DNA of 64,000 nt from Halobacteriales archaeon QS_4_70_19 (GCA_003020985.1 PXRM01000012.1:39641-103640); one strand, 5' to 3'. Shown: positions 50,374 through 59,725, counted from the stretch's first letter. Program-made: numbers and translations. The notes: generated from the letters alone by a model not told the origin.

Positions 50374-52713
50374 ATGACCGACGAACCGAACGCGTCGGGG
50401 GCGGGCGGGGGCGACGGCCAGGCGAGCGTGACTGCTCGCCTCACCGTCCCCGAGATGGACTGCCCGTCCTGTGCGCAGAAGGTCGACAAGAGCCTCCAGC
50501 GTCTCGACGGCGTCGTGGAGACCGCCCCCCAGCCGACCACGGGTACGGCGACCGTCACCTACGACCCCGACGGGACGAGCGAGGCCGACGTGGTCGCGGC
50601 CATCGAGGCCGCGGGCTACGAGGTCCTCGGGGCCGGAGGCGACGACGAGCCGTCCTCGGGGGTCGACATCGCGCCGCCGTCCGAGGTCTGGACGAGTCCC
50701 CGGGCGAAGAAGACCCGGGCCGGCGCTGCCTTCGTCACCCTCGGCCTCCTCTTCGAGTTCCTCCTGACGGCGCAGAACCCCGTGGTGGCGAGCGTCCTCG
50801 GCTCCCCGCTCCACGTCGCGGATGTGCTGTTCCTGGGCGCCGTGGTCGTCAGCGGCGTTCCCGTCGTCCGCAGCGGCTACTACTCGGCGCGGAACCGGAG
50901 CCTCGACATCGACCTGCTGATGGGGACGGCCATCATCGCCGCCACCGCCATCGGCTACTTCGTCGAGGCGGCGACGCTGGCCGTCCTCTTCGGTGTCGCC
51001 GAGCTGCTGGAGGACTACGCGATGGACCGGGCCCGGGACTCTCTCCGTGAGCTGATGGAACTGTCGCCCGACGACGCCACCGTCCGGCGCGACGGGGAGG
51101 AGGTGACCGTCGCCGCGGAGGACGTGGCCGTGGGCGAGACCGTCGTCGTCCGGCCGGGCGAGAAGATCCCGCTCGACGGCGTCGTCCGCGAGGGGGAGAG
51201 CGCGGTGGACCAGTCGCCCATCACCGGCGAGAGCGTCCCCGTCGACAGGACCGTCGGCGACGAGGTGTACGCCGGCGCCATCGCCGAGGAGGGGTACCTG
51301 GAGGTCGAGGTCACGTCGACCGTGGGCGACTCCACGCTCTCGCGCATCATCGAGATGGTGCAGGGCGCGCAGGCGAAGAAGACCGAGACCGAGCAGTTCG
51401 TCGACCGGTTCGCGGGCCACTATACGCCGCTCGTGGTCGTGCTGGCCATCCTGACCGCCGCCATCCCGCCACTGCTCATCACTGACCCCGTCCCGGTGAC
51501 CGTGGCCGGGTTCACGACCGAGTTCACCGGCGGCTGGCAGACGTGGTTCATCCGCGGGCTCACGCTACTGGTCATCGCGTGCCCGTGCGCGTTCGTCATC
51601 TCGACGCCCGTCTCCGTCGTCTCGGGCATCACCAGCGCCGCGAAGAACGGCGTCCTGATCAAGGGTGGGAACTACCTGGAGGCGATGGGCCAGGTCGACG
51701 CCATCGCCGTGGACAAGACCGGGACCCTCACGCGGGGCGAACTCGCCGTGACCGACGTCGTCCCGCTCGGCGATGTCGACGAGGAGACCCTACTCCGACG
51801 CGCGGCCGGCCTGGAGCAGCGCAGCGAGCACCCCATCGGCACGGCCGTCCTCGACCGGGCCACGGCGGCGGGCGTGACCGACCTGCCCGAACCCACGGCG
51901 TTCGAGAGCCTGACGGGCAAGGGCATCCGTGGCGACATCGACGGTGACACCTACCACGCGGGCAAGCCGGCGCTGTTCGAGGAACTGGGTTTCGACCTCA
52001 CGCGGGGACGCCGGGCCGACGGGGGCGTGCCGACCTCAGCGTCGACACAGCCCCGGGAGACGTTCCCCGAGGAGACGCTCGCCGCGCTGGAGCGGGAGGG
52101 CAAGACGGTCGTGCTCGTCGGGACGGAGACGGAGCTGCTCGGCGCCATCGCCATCGCCGACGAGGTCCGGCCGGCGTCGAAACGAGCCGTCGAGCGCCTG
52201 CACGATCTGGGGATCGAGCGGGTCGTGATGTTGACCGGTGACAACGAGGGGACCGCCCGTGCCATCGCCGAGCAGGTCGGCGTCGACGAGCACCGCGCCG
52301 AACTGCTCCCCGACGAGAAGGTGACGGCCGTCGAGGCGCTCCAGGCGGAGTACGACGAGGTGGCGATGGTCGGCGACGGCATCAACGACGCCCCCGCCCT
52401 GGCGACCGCCGAGGTCGGCATCGCGATGGGCGCGGCGGGAACGGACACGGCCCTGGAGACCGCCGACATCGCGCTGATGGGTGACGACATCGGAAAGCTG
52501 CCGTACCTGTACGCGCTGTCGAACACGGCCAACGGCGTCATCCGGCAGAACATCTGGGCCAGCCTCGCGGTGAAGGCCCTGCTCGCGGTCGGCGTGCCGC
52601 TGGGACTGGTGAGCGTCGCGCTCGCGGTCGTCGTCGGCGACATGGGGATGAGCCTCGGCGTCACCGGAAACGCGATGCGACTCGCACGGGTCACGCCCGA
52701 GCGGTTCGAGTGA
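50374..52713 (+). CDS. P1B-type heavy-metal ATPase, Zn/Cd/Pb class
   Basis: 779 residues. An N-terminal HMA domain has VPEMDCPSCAQKV. TM6 carries ACPCAFVIS, the phosphorylation site is VDKTGTLT (Asp near 447), the hinge is MVGDGINDAPA (near 666), and TGES is in SPITGESVPV. In TM7-8, NIWASLAVKALL and VVVGDMGMSLGVTGNAMRLA supply the Lys and Asp-x-Gly typical of P1B-2 pumps for Zn2+, Cd2+ or Pb2+, not the Asn/Tyr/Met pattern of copper pumps. It exports metal at ATP expense. CTTATCG near -30 is the likely TATA element. Confidence 0.93.
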   Translation: MTDEPNASGAGGGDGQASVTARLTVPEMDCPSCAQKVDKSLQRLDGVVETAPQPTTGTATVTYDPDGTSEADVVAAIEAAGYEVLGAGGDDEPSSGVDIAPPSEVWTSPRAKKTRAGAAFVTLGLLFEFLLTAQNPVVASVLGSPLHVADVLFLGAVVVSGVPVVRSGYYSARNRSLDIDLLMGTAIIAATAIGYFVEAATLAVLFGVAELLEDYAMDRARDSLRELMELSPDDATVRRDGEEVTVAAEDVAVGETVVVRPGEKIPLDGVVREGESAVDQSPITGESVPVDRTVGDEVYAGAIAEEGYLEVEVTSTVGDSTLSRIIEMVQGAQAKKTETEQFVDRFAGHYTPLVVVLAILTAAIPPLLITDPVPVTVAGFTTEFTGGWQTWFIRGLTLLVIACPCAFVISTPVSVVSGITSAAKNGVLIKGGNYLEAMGQVDAIAVDKTGTLTRGELAVTDVVPLGDVDEETLLRRAAGLEQRSEHPIGTAVLDRATAAGVTDLPEPTAFESLTGKGIRGDIDGDTYHAGKPALFEELGFDLTRGRRADGGVPTSASTQPRETFPEETLAALEREGKTVVLVGTETELLGAIAIADEVRPASKRAVERLHDLGIERVVMLTGDNEGTARAIAEQVGVDEHRAELLPDEKVTAVEALQAEYDEVAMVGDGINDAPALATAEVGIAMGAAGTDTALETADIALMGDDIGKLPYLYALSNTANGVIRQNIWASLAVKALLAVGVPLGLVSVALAVVVGDMGMSLGVTGNAMRLARVTPERFE

Positions 52714-52728
52714 CCTGCGGAACCGCAG

Positions 52729-53484
52729 TCACTCCAGCGTCTCGCGCGCCGCGTCGACGGCGTCGGCCACCCCATCCAGGAGCAGTGCCGTGTCGACGCC
52801 GGCGACGAGGAAGTCGAACCCGAGCGACCCCAGCGCCCGGACCTCGTCGGGGCGGGCCCCGAGCGTCCCGACCGGCGTTCCCGCGTCCTCCGCCGCGTCG
52901 AGGACGGACGCGATGGCGTCGGTCAGTTCCGGACTGGTCCACTCCCCGAAGACGCCGAGGTCGGCCGAGAGGTCGGCCGGCCCGACGAACAGCGCGTCCA
53001 CACCATCGACCGCGGCGATATCGGCGGCGTTCTCGACGCCGGCCGCCGTCTCGATCTGGAGGACCGTCAGCACGTCCTCGTTGGCTGAACCGACGTACGA
53101 CTCGAAGCGGCGACCGTAGGCCGACGCCCTGGCGGTGGCGATGCCCCGGACACCGTCGGGCGGGTACCGACAGGCCTCGACGGCGGCCGCAGCCTCCTCG
53201 GCCGTCTCGACCATCGGGACCATCACCCCCGCGACGCCGAGGTCGAGCAATCGCTTGATGCGGACGGGGTCGTTCCACGCGACGCGGGCGAGGGGCAGTG
53301 TCTCACCTGGTGCGGCGTTGACCGCGCGGGCGCAGTCGGCGACGGTCTCCAGCGAGTTCGGGGTGTGTTCGGTGTCGAGGACGACGAAGTCGGCGTCGGG
53401 AGCGAGCAGTTCGGGGACCGCGGGGTCGGCCAGCGAGGCCCACGTGCCGACCACGGGCTCCCCGCTACGGAGTGTGTCACGCAT
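52729..53484 (-). CDS. HpcH/HpaI-family aldolase
   Basis: 251 residues. VGTWASLADPAVPELLAPDA, FVVLDTEHTPNSLETV, PLARVAWNDPVRIKRLLDLG and VAGVMVPMVETAEEAAAAV are the family blocks; IETAAGVENAADIAAVDGVD and LFVGPADLSADLG complete the metal and substrate site. Members cleave 2-keto-4-hydroxy acids to pyruvate plus an aldehyde. The natural substrate is not indicated. It is convergent with the ATPase gene, 15 bases apart. Confidence 0.9.
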   Translation of the reverse strand: MRDTLRSGEPVVGTWASLADPAVPELLAPDADFVVLDTEHTPNSLETVADCARAVNAAPGETLPLARVAWNDPVRIKRLLDLGVAGVMVPMVETAEEAAAAVEACRYPPDGVRGIATARASAYGRRFESYVGSANEDVLTVLQIETAAGVENAADIAAVDGVDALFVGPADLSADLGVFGEWTSPELTDAIASVLDAAEDAGTPVGTLGARPDEVRALGSLGFDFLVAGVDTALLLDGVADAVDAARETLE

Positions 53485-53524
53485 GGCGGCGGCAACGACC
53501 CTCGCCGGGAAAAGTCAGTCGCCA

Positions 53525-53683
53525 CCTCTCGCCCGGTCGCGCTCGTCCCCGGAGAGTGACTTCCGAGCCCCATGTCCTCGGTCGTCTCCGTGGGGTCCCA
53601 GCCGAACACGTCGCAGAGCGTCTCGACTTCGAGGAAGTACCCCTTCCCGAGGAGCCGGTACGGCCCCCGCGGGAACGTCCTCA
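53525..53683 (-). pseudogene. small decayed gene after the YlbF-family gene
   Basis: Just after the YlbF-family stop the minus strand reads TFPRGPYRLLGKGYFLEVET, then LCDVFGWDPTETTEDMGLGS with good codon bias. The frame then shifts to SLSGDERDRARGGD and a TGA. There is no start codon for the first part. A short cotranscribed gene that lost its start and suffered a frameshift is the simplest reading; parent family not recognised. Confidence 0.35.
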
Positions 53684-54088
53684 GTCCTCGCAGCAGCCGC
53701 CGGCCTTCCCGCCGAAGTCGACCTCGAGCGGGGCGGAAATCGTCTCGTTCAGCTCCTGCAGCGAGAGCTCGAGCCGGTTCTGCGCGGCCTGGAACTCCGC
53801 CATCTCCGGGATGTCGTGGAGCTCCTGCTGGGCCTCCTGCAGTTCGCGGAGGTCCTCGTTGGTGGCGTCGCCGGTCTGCCGGGCCAGCATGAACTCCTCG
53901 CGGAGCTGCTCGAACTCCCGGACCTCCTCCTGGATCTCCTCGTCCGACTCGACGGCCTCCTTGGCCTCGAGGAAGTCCTGGTAGGCGGGGAGCTCCGTGA
54001 TGACCTCACCGAGCTCGGTGGCGAGTTCCGTCGCCCGCGCGGCGGGGTGGTCGGCCTCCGTCTCGGCCTCGCTCGAATCGATACTCAT
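53681..54088 (-). CDS. YlbF/YmcA-family protein
   Basis: 135 residues. ATELGEVITELPAYQDFLEA, KEAVESDEEIQEEVREFEQL and REEFMLARQTGDATNEDLRE fit the Com_YlbF helical family, which in Bacillus is part of a complex affecting RNA processing and carrying iron-sulfur clusters. The tail DFGGKAGGCCED has adjacent cysteines that could bind metal. A TATA-like CCTAAAC lies about 27 bases before the ATG. Confidence 0.8.
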   Translation of the reverse strand: MSIDSSEAETEADHPAARATELATELGEVITELPAYQDFLEAKEAVESDEEIQEEVREFEQLREEFMLARQTGDATNEDLRELQEAQQELHDIPEMAEFQAAQNRLELSLQELNETISAPLEVDFGGKAGGCCED

Positions 54089-54161
54089 CGGCCGCGCTTG
54101 GCACCGCCCCGGTTTAGGTCTGCCGAACGCGGGCAGGGCGACCGACTCCGGCGGTCGACCC

Positions 54162-54974
54162 TCAGTCCGGCGCCTCCAGGTCGTGGTCCGCCTCTGCCGC
54201 GACGGCGTTGAGGATCGTCCCGAGTGGGAACGCGAGCCCCACGACGTACATCCAGCTCAACAGGAGCAGTACGCCGCCCGCCACCCCGTACAGCTCCACG
54301 CTCTCGGCCGTCGACGCGTAGAGACTGAAGCTGATGGCCGACACTACCCAGACCGCGGCAGCGAAGGCGGCACCGGGGACCGCCTCGCGGAGCGAGACCG
54401 GCTTCCGCGGGAACAGGTAGTACATCGGCAGGAAGACGAGGGTGAGAGCCACGAGTAGCAGCGGCGGCGCGAGGAGTCGCAGGAACCACTCGTCCGTCGC
54501 GTAGACGAGCCACGTCCCGAGCGCCGTCACGAGGAGGGTGCCGACGAGGATGCTCGCCGCTGCAACGACGATATCGCGGAGCTTCTCCACCAGCGACGCG
54601 TACGGCTCCGAGTCGTACATCTCGGTGAACGTCCGCTGGACCGCCTCGAAGAGCCGGCCGCTGCTCCAGACGAGGACGACGCCCGCGATGACGACCGCCC
54701 GGAGCTGTCCGGCCGACTCGCTCGTCGCCCGCCGGACGGGCTCGACGAACTGGTCCGTCCGGACGCCCGTCGCTGTCGAGAACAGGTCGAGGAGGGCGGG
54801 AACCCCGTCGAACACGGATACGAGGAGTACGGCCAGTATCGCGGCCGGGATCAGCGAGTTGAACGCGTGGTAGGCCAGTCCCGCGGCTAGGACGGACACC
54901 CGGTTCTCGCGGGCGACCGCAGCGACGGTCCGGGCCGTCTCCACGGAGTCGGTTCCCTGGAGGCGCTCGAGCAC
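54162..54974 (-). CDS. YihY/BrkB-family membrane protein
   Basis: 270 residues, six helices. RENRVSVLAAGLAYHAFNSL followed by IPAAILAVLLVSVFDGV is the family opening; LVWSSGRLFEAVQRTFTEMY and FLPMYYLFPRKPVSLREAVP then GAAFAAAVWVVSAISFSLYA continue the pattern. Members are widespread inner-membrane proteins without a settled function (often mis-called ribonuclease BN). It shares a strand and a 5-base gap with the DUF1328-like gene. Confidence 0.9.
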   Translation of the reverse strand: MLERLQGTDSVETARTVAAVARENRVSVLAAGLAYHAFNSLIPAAILAVLLVSVFDGVPALLDLFSTATGVRTDQFVEPVRRATSESAGQLRAVVIAGVVLVWSSGRLFEAVQRTFTEMYDSEPYASLVEKLRDIVVAAASILVGTLLVTALGTWLVYATDEWFLRLLAPPLLLVALTLVFLPMYYLFPRKPVSLREAVPGAAFAAAVWVVSAISFSLYASTAESVELYGVAGGVLLLLSWMYVVGLAFPLGTILNAVAAEADHDLEAPD

Positions 54975-54979
54975 GGCCT

Positions 54980-55204
54980 TCAGAGGATCAGCGAGACCAC
55001 GAACAGGATGATGAAGATGACGACGAGGATACGGGCGATCTCCATGCTGACACCCGCGATGCCGCGCGCACCGAGCAGTGCCGCCACGACGGCGAGGACG
55101 AGGAACACGACCGCGTACTGGAGGAAGTCACCGGAGAAGACGAGGGGAACCTGTGGCAGCGTCGATACGAGACCGCTGGTCGGGGCTGCTGTCGAGAAGC
55201 TCAT
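54980..55204 (-). CDS. DUF1328-like small membrane protein
   Basis: 74 residues. After a short N-terminus, two helices: DFLQYAVVFLVLAVVAALLG, then ARGIAGVSMEIARILVVIFI and ILFVVSLIL. This matches the DUF1328/YtjA pattern (helix, GxxGIAG loop, helix, VSLIL end). The family is linked to stress responses in bacteria; the role is unknown. Lies 5 bases upstream of the YihY gene on the same strand. Confidence 0.82.
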   Translation of the reverse strand: MSFSTAAPTSGLVSTLPQVPLVFSGDFLQYAVVFLVLAVVAALLGARGIAGVSMEIARILVVIFIILFVVSLIL

Positions 55205-55366
55205 CCCGTAACCATGTTTCCAGCTGGTGGTTAGTTATCGGTTGCTTAACACCTGCTGCGGGACGGATGCGATGGCGGCCGGCTGCTGAGCCCGGCCGTG
55301 AGGGCGCTGTCGTGGTGCACTCGCGGAAACACCGACGTTATACGGGCTGAACCGTATCCTCGGATA

Positions 55367-56425
55367 ATGAGCCACGACGCCGACGCCCCCGAACGGACGG
55401 AGGGCGACCTCACCCGGACGGGGATGGCGCTCCGCCACGAGCGCACCTGGGACTACGAACTCGACCGCATCGTCGAGGCCGTGGAGGAACGCGACGCCGA
55501 GAAGGTCGGCCTCCAGTTCCCGGAGGGGCTGAAACGCCGCGGGCCGAGCGTCGCCGACGACCTCCGGGAGCTGCTCCCCGAGGGCGTTCGCGTGATGATA
55601 TCGGGCCAGCCCTGCTACGGCGCCTGCGACCTCGACACCTACCTGATGCGCCGGACGGACGTGTTCGTCCACTTCGGCCACTCGCCGATGAAGGAGTCCG
55701 ACTCCATCATCTACGTCCCCCTGTTCTCGAACGTCGACGTGACGCCGATCATGGAGGAGTCGCTCGCGGAACTGTCGGATCCGGACGAGGACCCCGATGT
55801 CGGCCTGGTCACGACGGCCCAGCACATGAACAAGTTCGACGAGATGCGCGAGTGGCTGGAGGCACGCGACTTTACCGTCCACACGCGCCGGGGCGACGAC
55901 CGCCTCACCCACGAGGGGCAGGTCCTGGGCTGTAACTACGCCAGCGCGGACATCGACGCGGAGCAGGTGCTGTACGTCGGCGGCGGCAAGTTCCACCCGC
56001 TCGGGCTGGCGATGGAGCACCCCGACAAGACGGTCGTCATCGCCGACCCCGTCAACAACGTGGTGAAGGTCGCCGACACGGAGAGGTTCCTCAAGCAGCG
56101 CTACGGCGCGGTCCACCGGGCCATGGACGCCGAGACGTTCGGCGTCATCTTCTGCACGAAGATCGGCCAGGGTCGCTGGGACGTGGCAAACGAGATCGTC
56201 GCGGAGAACGACGATGCCTACCTCATCACGATGGACGAGATCACGCCCGACCGGCTCGTCAACTTCGACATGGACGCGTTCGTGAACACGGGCTGTCCGC
56301 GTATCACTACCGACGACGGTCCGCAGTTCGAGAAGCCCATGCTCACGCCCGGCGAGTACGAGATCGCCATCGGGGAGAAACCGCTCGACGAGCTGTCCTT
56401 CGACACGTTCCACGGCACGTGGTAG
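55367..56425 (+). CDS. dph2: diphthamide biosynthesis enzyme Dph2
   Basis: 352 residues. Catalyses the first step of diphthamide formation on elongation factor 2, moving a 3-amino-3-carboxypropyl group from SAM by non-classical radical chemistry. The three cluster cysteines are visible in SGQPCYGACDLDTYL, QVLGCNYASADID and NTGCPRITTDD. Other family blocks are VHFGHSPM and VGGGKFHPLGLAM. TTATAC at 55338-55343 lies about 27 bases before the ATG, fixing the start. A cluster of hairpins follows the stop. Confidence 0.94.
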   Translation: MSHDADAPERTEGDLTRTGMALRHERTWDYELDRIVEAVEERDAEKVGLQFPEGLKRRGPSVADDLRELLPEGVRVMISGQPCYGACDLDTYLMRRTDVFVHFGHSPMKESDSIIYVPLFSNVDVTPIMEESLAELSDPDEDPDVGLVTTAQHMNKFDEMREWLEARDFTVHTRRGDDRLTHEGQVLGCNYASADIDAEQVLYVGGGKFHPLGLAMEHPDKTVVIADPVNNVVKVADTERFLKQRYGAVHRAMDAETFGVIFCTKIGQGRWDVANEIVAENDDAYLITMDEITPDRLVNFDMDAFVNTGCPRITTDDGPQFEKPMLTPGEYEIAIGEKPLDELSFDTFHGTW

Positions 56426-56465
56426 AGCTTCTTTACGAAAACGTTCAGAAAAGACGCCGCTCCTC

Positions 56466-56525
56466 GCGCCCTGCGGGCGCTCACGGCGCGAAGCGCCGTT
56501 CGCACGTGGCGGCGACGCCGCCACG
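56466..56525. terminator. three consecutive hairpins after dph2
   Basis: GCGCCC-TGC-GGGCGC (56466-56480), ACGGCGC-GAA-GCGCCGT (56483-56499) and CGTGGCGGCG-A-CGCCGCCACG (56505-56525) are perfect inverted repeats in a row, 40 bases after the dph2 stop. No T-run follows directly. They may aid transcript termination or stabilise the 3' end; a repeat element is the alternative. Confidence 0.4.
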
Positions 56526-56926
56526 CTGCTCGGAGCGGAGAACCGTGCTCGCTACGCTCACGCGGCTGCACACAAATTTCATAAACGGTCCATATATTCA
56601 CTTCCAAGAGTATAATTAATTTATAACGGGATAATAATTTTACTCAGTACATATCTCGGTTGCTACGCACTCACGTACATTCAAATAGGGAACCGCAGGC
56701 AACGGACACGTGACCTGACGAGTCGTCGCCGGACCGCCGACCCGACCGCGGAGGACGCCACTCCGCGGCCGGTTCCGCCAGCGCGGCACCACGGTCCGGC
56801 AGCGGGAGGCGGTGCCGTCTGCTCATCCCCCGTCGGCATCTGGACGGACGATACCGGCAGAGGTCGCCGGGATTCGACCGCATCCGTGGAAGCATTTTAA
56901 ATATCGGGTCCGTCTATCCTCGGCAC
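56526..56926. other. intergenic region with AT-rich core
   Basis: No gene recognised. 56570-56680 is very AT-rich (for example TATAATTAATTTATAACGGG), unlike the rest of the window. 56690-56880 is GC-rich without codon structure. TTTTAAATAT at 56893-56902 is the TATA element for the gene at 56927. Confidence 0.5.
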
Positions 56927-57496
56927 ATGACTGACGCCGGCGACGAAAACGACCCTCGAGAGGCGGTCGTCCTGGACTACCTCCCGACGGGGTTGCCGGA
57001 CGAACAGCGGAGCAACACGCCCGTCGCGTACGCGCTGGGCGTCGAGGAGTTCGATCTCTATCTCATCCGTTTCGAGGGCGATACGGATCTGAACGTGGGG
57101 GACCGGGTGCCGATCGACCCGCGCGGCGACGAAGTGAGTCGTGTCGGCCGTATCGACTACGACGAGCTATCCGGCGCCGCCGAGTCGGAGCTGGAGTACG
57201 CGGTCGCGGCCATCGTCGACCAGGAGGAGCGACGGTTCGTCGACTTCTTCAACGAGGCACAGGCGATCACCACCCGCCTCCACGCGCTCAACCTGCTCCC
57301 GGGGATCGGGAAGAAGCTCCGCAACAACGTCCTCGACCTGCGAAAGCGACAGCCGTTCGAGTCGTTCGAGGACCTGGAGGAGCGCGTCTCGGGGCTGCAC
57401 GACCCCCGGCAGGTCCTCATCGATCGGATCATGGAGGAGATCCAGGAGGAGGACATGAAGTACCGCGTCTTCGCGACCCGGAACCGGAGCGAGTGA
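56927..57496 (+). CDS. DUF655 family predicted RNA-binding protein
   Basis: 189 residues. The N-terminal OB-like part (AVVLDYLPTGLPDEQRSNTP, then VGDRVPIDPRGDEVSRVGRI) and the helix-hairpin-helix LHALNLLPGIGKKLRNNVLD are the DUF655 signature. The gene lies upstream of ksgA, as is common in archaea, which points to a role in rRNA maturation. TTTTAAATAT about 28 bases before the ATG is a strong promoter element. Confidence 0.92.
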   Translation: MTDAGDENDPREAVVLDYLPTGLPDEQRSNTPVAYALGVEEFDLYLIRFEGDTDLNVGDRVPIDPRGDEVSRVGRIDYDELSGAAESELEYAVAAIVDQEERRFVDFFNEAQAITTRLHALNLLPGIGKKLRNNVLDLRKRQPFESFEDLEERVSGLHDPRQVLIDRIMEEIQEEDMKYRVFATRNRSE

Positions 57497-57572
57497 CCCC
57501 GGGAGGGTGCCACGCACCCGTCCGGTGGCGTCAACCATTTAGCGTGTCGGAGACGATTTCGTCACAACGCGT

Positions 57573-58370
57573 ATGACAGGACGGGATCCGGACGCACTGC
57601 GGCGTCGGGCCGGGGTCCGCGGTGACCCGAACCGGGACCAGCACTTCCTGGTCGACGACCGGGTGCTGGACCGGCTGCCGGGGTACCTCCCGGCCGACGC
57701 GACCGACCACGTCCTCGAGATCGGGGGCGGCACCGGCGGCCTGACCGACAGGCTGCTGGCCGCCAGCGACGGCCACGTCACCGTCGTCGAGCAGGACCCG
57801 GAGCTGGCGACGTTCCTCGGCGAGGAGTTCTCCGATGCGGTCGACGCAGGTCGGCTCGACGTCGTCCAGGGGGACGCTCTCGAGGTCGACCTGCCGGCGT
57901 TCACCGGGTCCGTCTCCAACCTGCCCTACGGAGCGTCCAGCGAGTTCTGCTTCCGTCTGCTCCCGTGGGGACGACCGCTCGTGCTGATGCTCCAGCGCGA
58001 GTTCGCCGAGCGGATGGCGGCCGCCCCCGGCGAGGCGGACTACGGGCGACTCTCGGTCACCGCCGGCCACTACGCCGACATCGAGGTGGTCGAGACGGTC
58101 CCACCGACGGCGTTCGACCCGGAGCCGGCCGTCGAGAGTGCCGTGGTGCGGTGTCTCCCCCGTGACCCCGAGTACGACGTCGACGAGGCCGTCTTCATGG
58201 CCCTCGTGCGGGGCGTGTTCACCCAGCGCCGGAAGACGATGCGTAACGCGGTCCGCAACACCGTCCACATCAGCGGAATCGCGGAGGCCGACGCCGTGGT
58301 CGACGCGGCCGGCGAGGAACTGATGAGCCGCCGGGCGGGCGACGTCACGCCCGAGGGGGAGCCACCGTGA
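57573..58370 (+). CDS. rsmA: 16S rRNA dimethyladenosine transferase KsgA/RsmA
   Basis: 265 residues. Dimethylates two adjacent adenosines near the 3' end of 16S rRNA using SAM. SAM motif VLEIGGGTGGLTDRLL, VEQDPELATFL, the catalytic-type motif VSNLPYGASSEFCFRLL and the C-terminal RRKTMRNAVRNTVHISGI are present. It begins with the family motif PNRDQHFLVDDRVLDRL. The GTG of the MscS gene overlaps its stop by 4 bases. Confidence 0.95.
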   Translation: MTGRDPDALRRRAGVRGDPNRDQHFLVDDRVLDRLPGYLPADATDHVLEIGGGTGGLTDRLLAASDGHVTVVEQDPELATFLGEEFSDAVDAGRLDVVQGDALEVDLPAFTGSVSNLPYGASSEFCFRLLPWGRPLVLMLQREFAERMAAAPGEADYGRLSVTAGHYADIEVVETVPPTAFDPEPAVESAVVRCLPRDPEYDVDEAVFMALVRGVFTQRRKTMRNAVRNTVHISGIAEADAVVDAAGEELMSRRAGDVTPEGEPP

Positions 58371-59725
58371 CTGGACTCGGACCCGCGCTGCTCCAGTCGG
58401 ACCCGACCCTGTACCCGTGGTCCTGGACCCTGTCCCGGGTGGAGCAGTATCTCATGAGTGCGGCGCTGCTCGCCTTCTTCGTCGCTGCGACGACGGTAAT
58501 CTACGTCGCCGGGAGTCCCCTGAAGCGGCGGGTCGACGACAAGGAGATCGTCGAGGCGATGCAGTCGCTCTCTGTCACGGTCGTGGGGCTGGCAGTCTCA
58601 ATCGGGCTGGTGGTGGTCTGGCGGCTCCGGAACGAACTGCTGCACGCGTTCACGTTCATCAAGATCGGCCCGGCCGACGGGGTGCGGGCGCTGGTGGTGG
58701 CCGCCACGCTCGCGGCGGCGTTCACCGTCACGCGCATCACGAAGCGGGCGATCCGACGGGGATCGGAGGCAGACACCATCACGGCCCACCAGAAGGAGGT
58801 GGCCCACCACGTCGTCCAGCTCCTCGTGTTCGCCCCCGCGGTTCTGTTCGTCCTCGCGCTGTACGGGGTGAATCCAGGGAACCTGCTCCTCGGTGCCGGC
58901 GCCGCCGGACTCCTCGTGGGGCTGGCGGCACGCCACACGCTCGGGGCCATCGTCGCCGGCTTCGTCCTCCTCATCTCGCGCCCGTTCGAGGTCAACGACT
59001 GGGTCGTCATCGACGACGAGGAGGGTGTCGTCACCGACATCTCCATCTTCAACACGGAGATCCGCACGTTCGACAACGAAATCGTCATCATCCCGAACGA
59101 CGAGGTCACGAAGAACAACACCATCAACCGCTCGCGGAACGGGAAACTGCGGATCCAGGTGGACGTCGGCGTCGACTACGACGTCGAGGTGGCCCGAGCG
59201 ATGGAGCTGGCCCGGGAGGCGATGCACGTGCTCGACGAGGTGCTGGACGAGCCGGCGCCCGACGTCGTCGTCGACAAGTTCGGGTCGTCGTCGGTGGTGC
59301 TGACGCTCCGCTTCTGGATCCCGGACCCCTCCGTCAAGCGCAAGTGGGCCGCGCAGAACGCCGTCATCGACGCGGTCAAGGAGGCGTTCGAGGAGGCCGG
59401 CGTGAAGATTCCCTACCCACAGCGCGAGCTGATGGGCCGGGAGGAGACCGACGGGTTCCGGCTCGCTGGCGACCTCAGCGGGCGGGGAAACGGGAAGGAC
59501 GACAGCGACCCCCGGTCGGCGATCACCCCCGCCTCCTCGGTCGACGGCGACGGGCCGGGGACCTACATGAGTGCCGTGACCGACCCGACGGTAGCCATCG
59601 ACACCGACCCGGACGGGGCCCCGGACCCGCGCTCGACGGAGGGCGAGTACGTCTCGGCCGTCGAGCGCGTGGAGGACCGGGAGCTGTTCACCCCCGTCGA
59701 ACCGATGGACCGGGAGGATGACTGA
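58367..59725 (+). CDS. MscS-family mechanosensitive channel
   Basis: 452 residues, GTG start. About four N-terminal helices end in the pore helix LLLGAGAAGLLVGLAARHTL, rich in Gly and Ala as in MscS TM3. FVLLISRPFEVNDWVVIDDE, then VVTDISIFNTEIRTFDNEIV and PNDEVTKNNTINRSR form the beta domain. A Ser/Asp-rich tail of about 90 residues is extra. It releases solutes upon osmotic downshock. Located inside the ksgA-hemK2 operon with overlaps on both sides. Confidence 0.92.
   Translation: MTGLGPALLQSDPTLYPWSWTLSRVEQYLMSAALLAFFVAATTVIYVAGSPLKRRVDDKEIVEAMQSLSVTVVGLAVSIGLVVVWRLRNELLHAFTFIKIGPADGVRALVVAATLAAAFTVTRITKRAIRRGSEADTITAHQKEVAHHVVQLLVFAPAVLFVLALYGVNPGNLLLGAGAAGLLVGLAARHTLGAIVAGFVLLISRPFEVNDWVVIDDEEGVVTDISIFNTEIRTFDNEIVIIPNDEVTKNNTINRSRNGKLRIQVDVGVDYDVEVARAMELAREAMHVLDEVLDEPAPDVVVDKFGSSSVVLTLRFWIPDPSVKRKWAAQNAVIDAVKEAFEEAGVKIPYPQRELMGREETDGFRLAGDLSGRGNGKDDSDPRSAITPASSVDGDGPGTYMSAVTDPTVAIDTDPDGAPDPRSTEGEYVSAVERVEDRELFTPVEPMDREDD

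Noticed and set aside
50374..52713. Copper exporter (CopA) for the P1B ATPase
   Set aside because: TM7-8 carry the Lys and Asp-x-Gly pattern of Zn/Cd/Pb pumps rather than the copper signature.
41488..54114. TTAGG-N4-CCGAA sites at about 41488 and 54114 as further iron boxes
   Set aside because: They coincide with the expected TATA/BRE position of the minus-strand genes starting at 41457 and 54088, so core promoter sequence explains them better.
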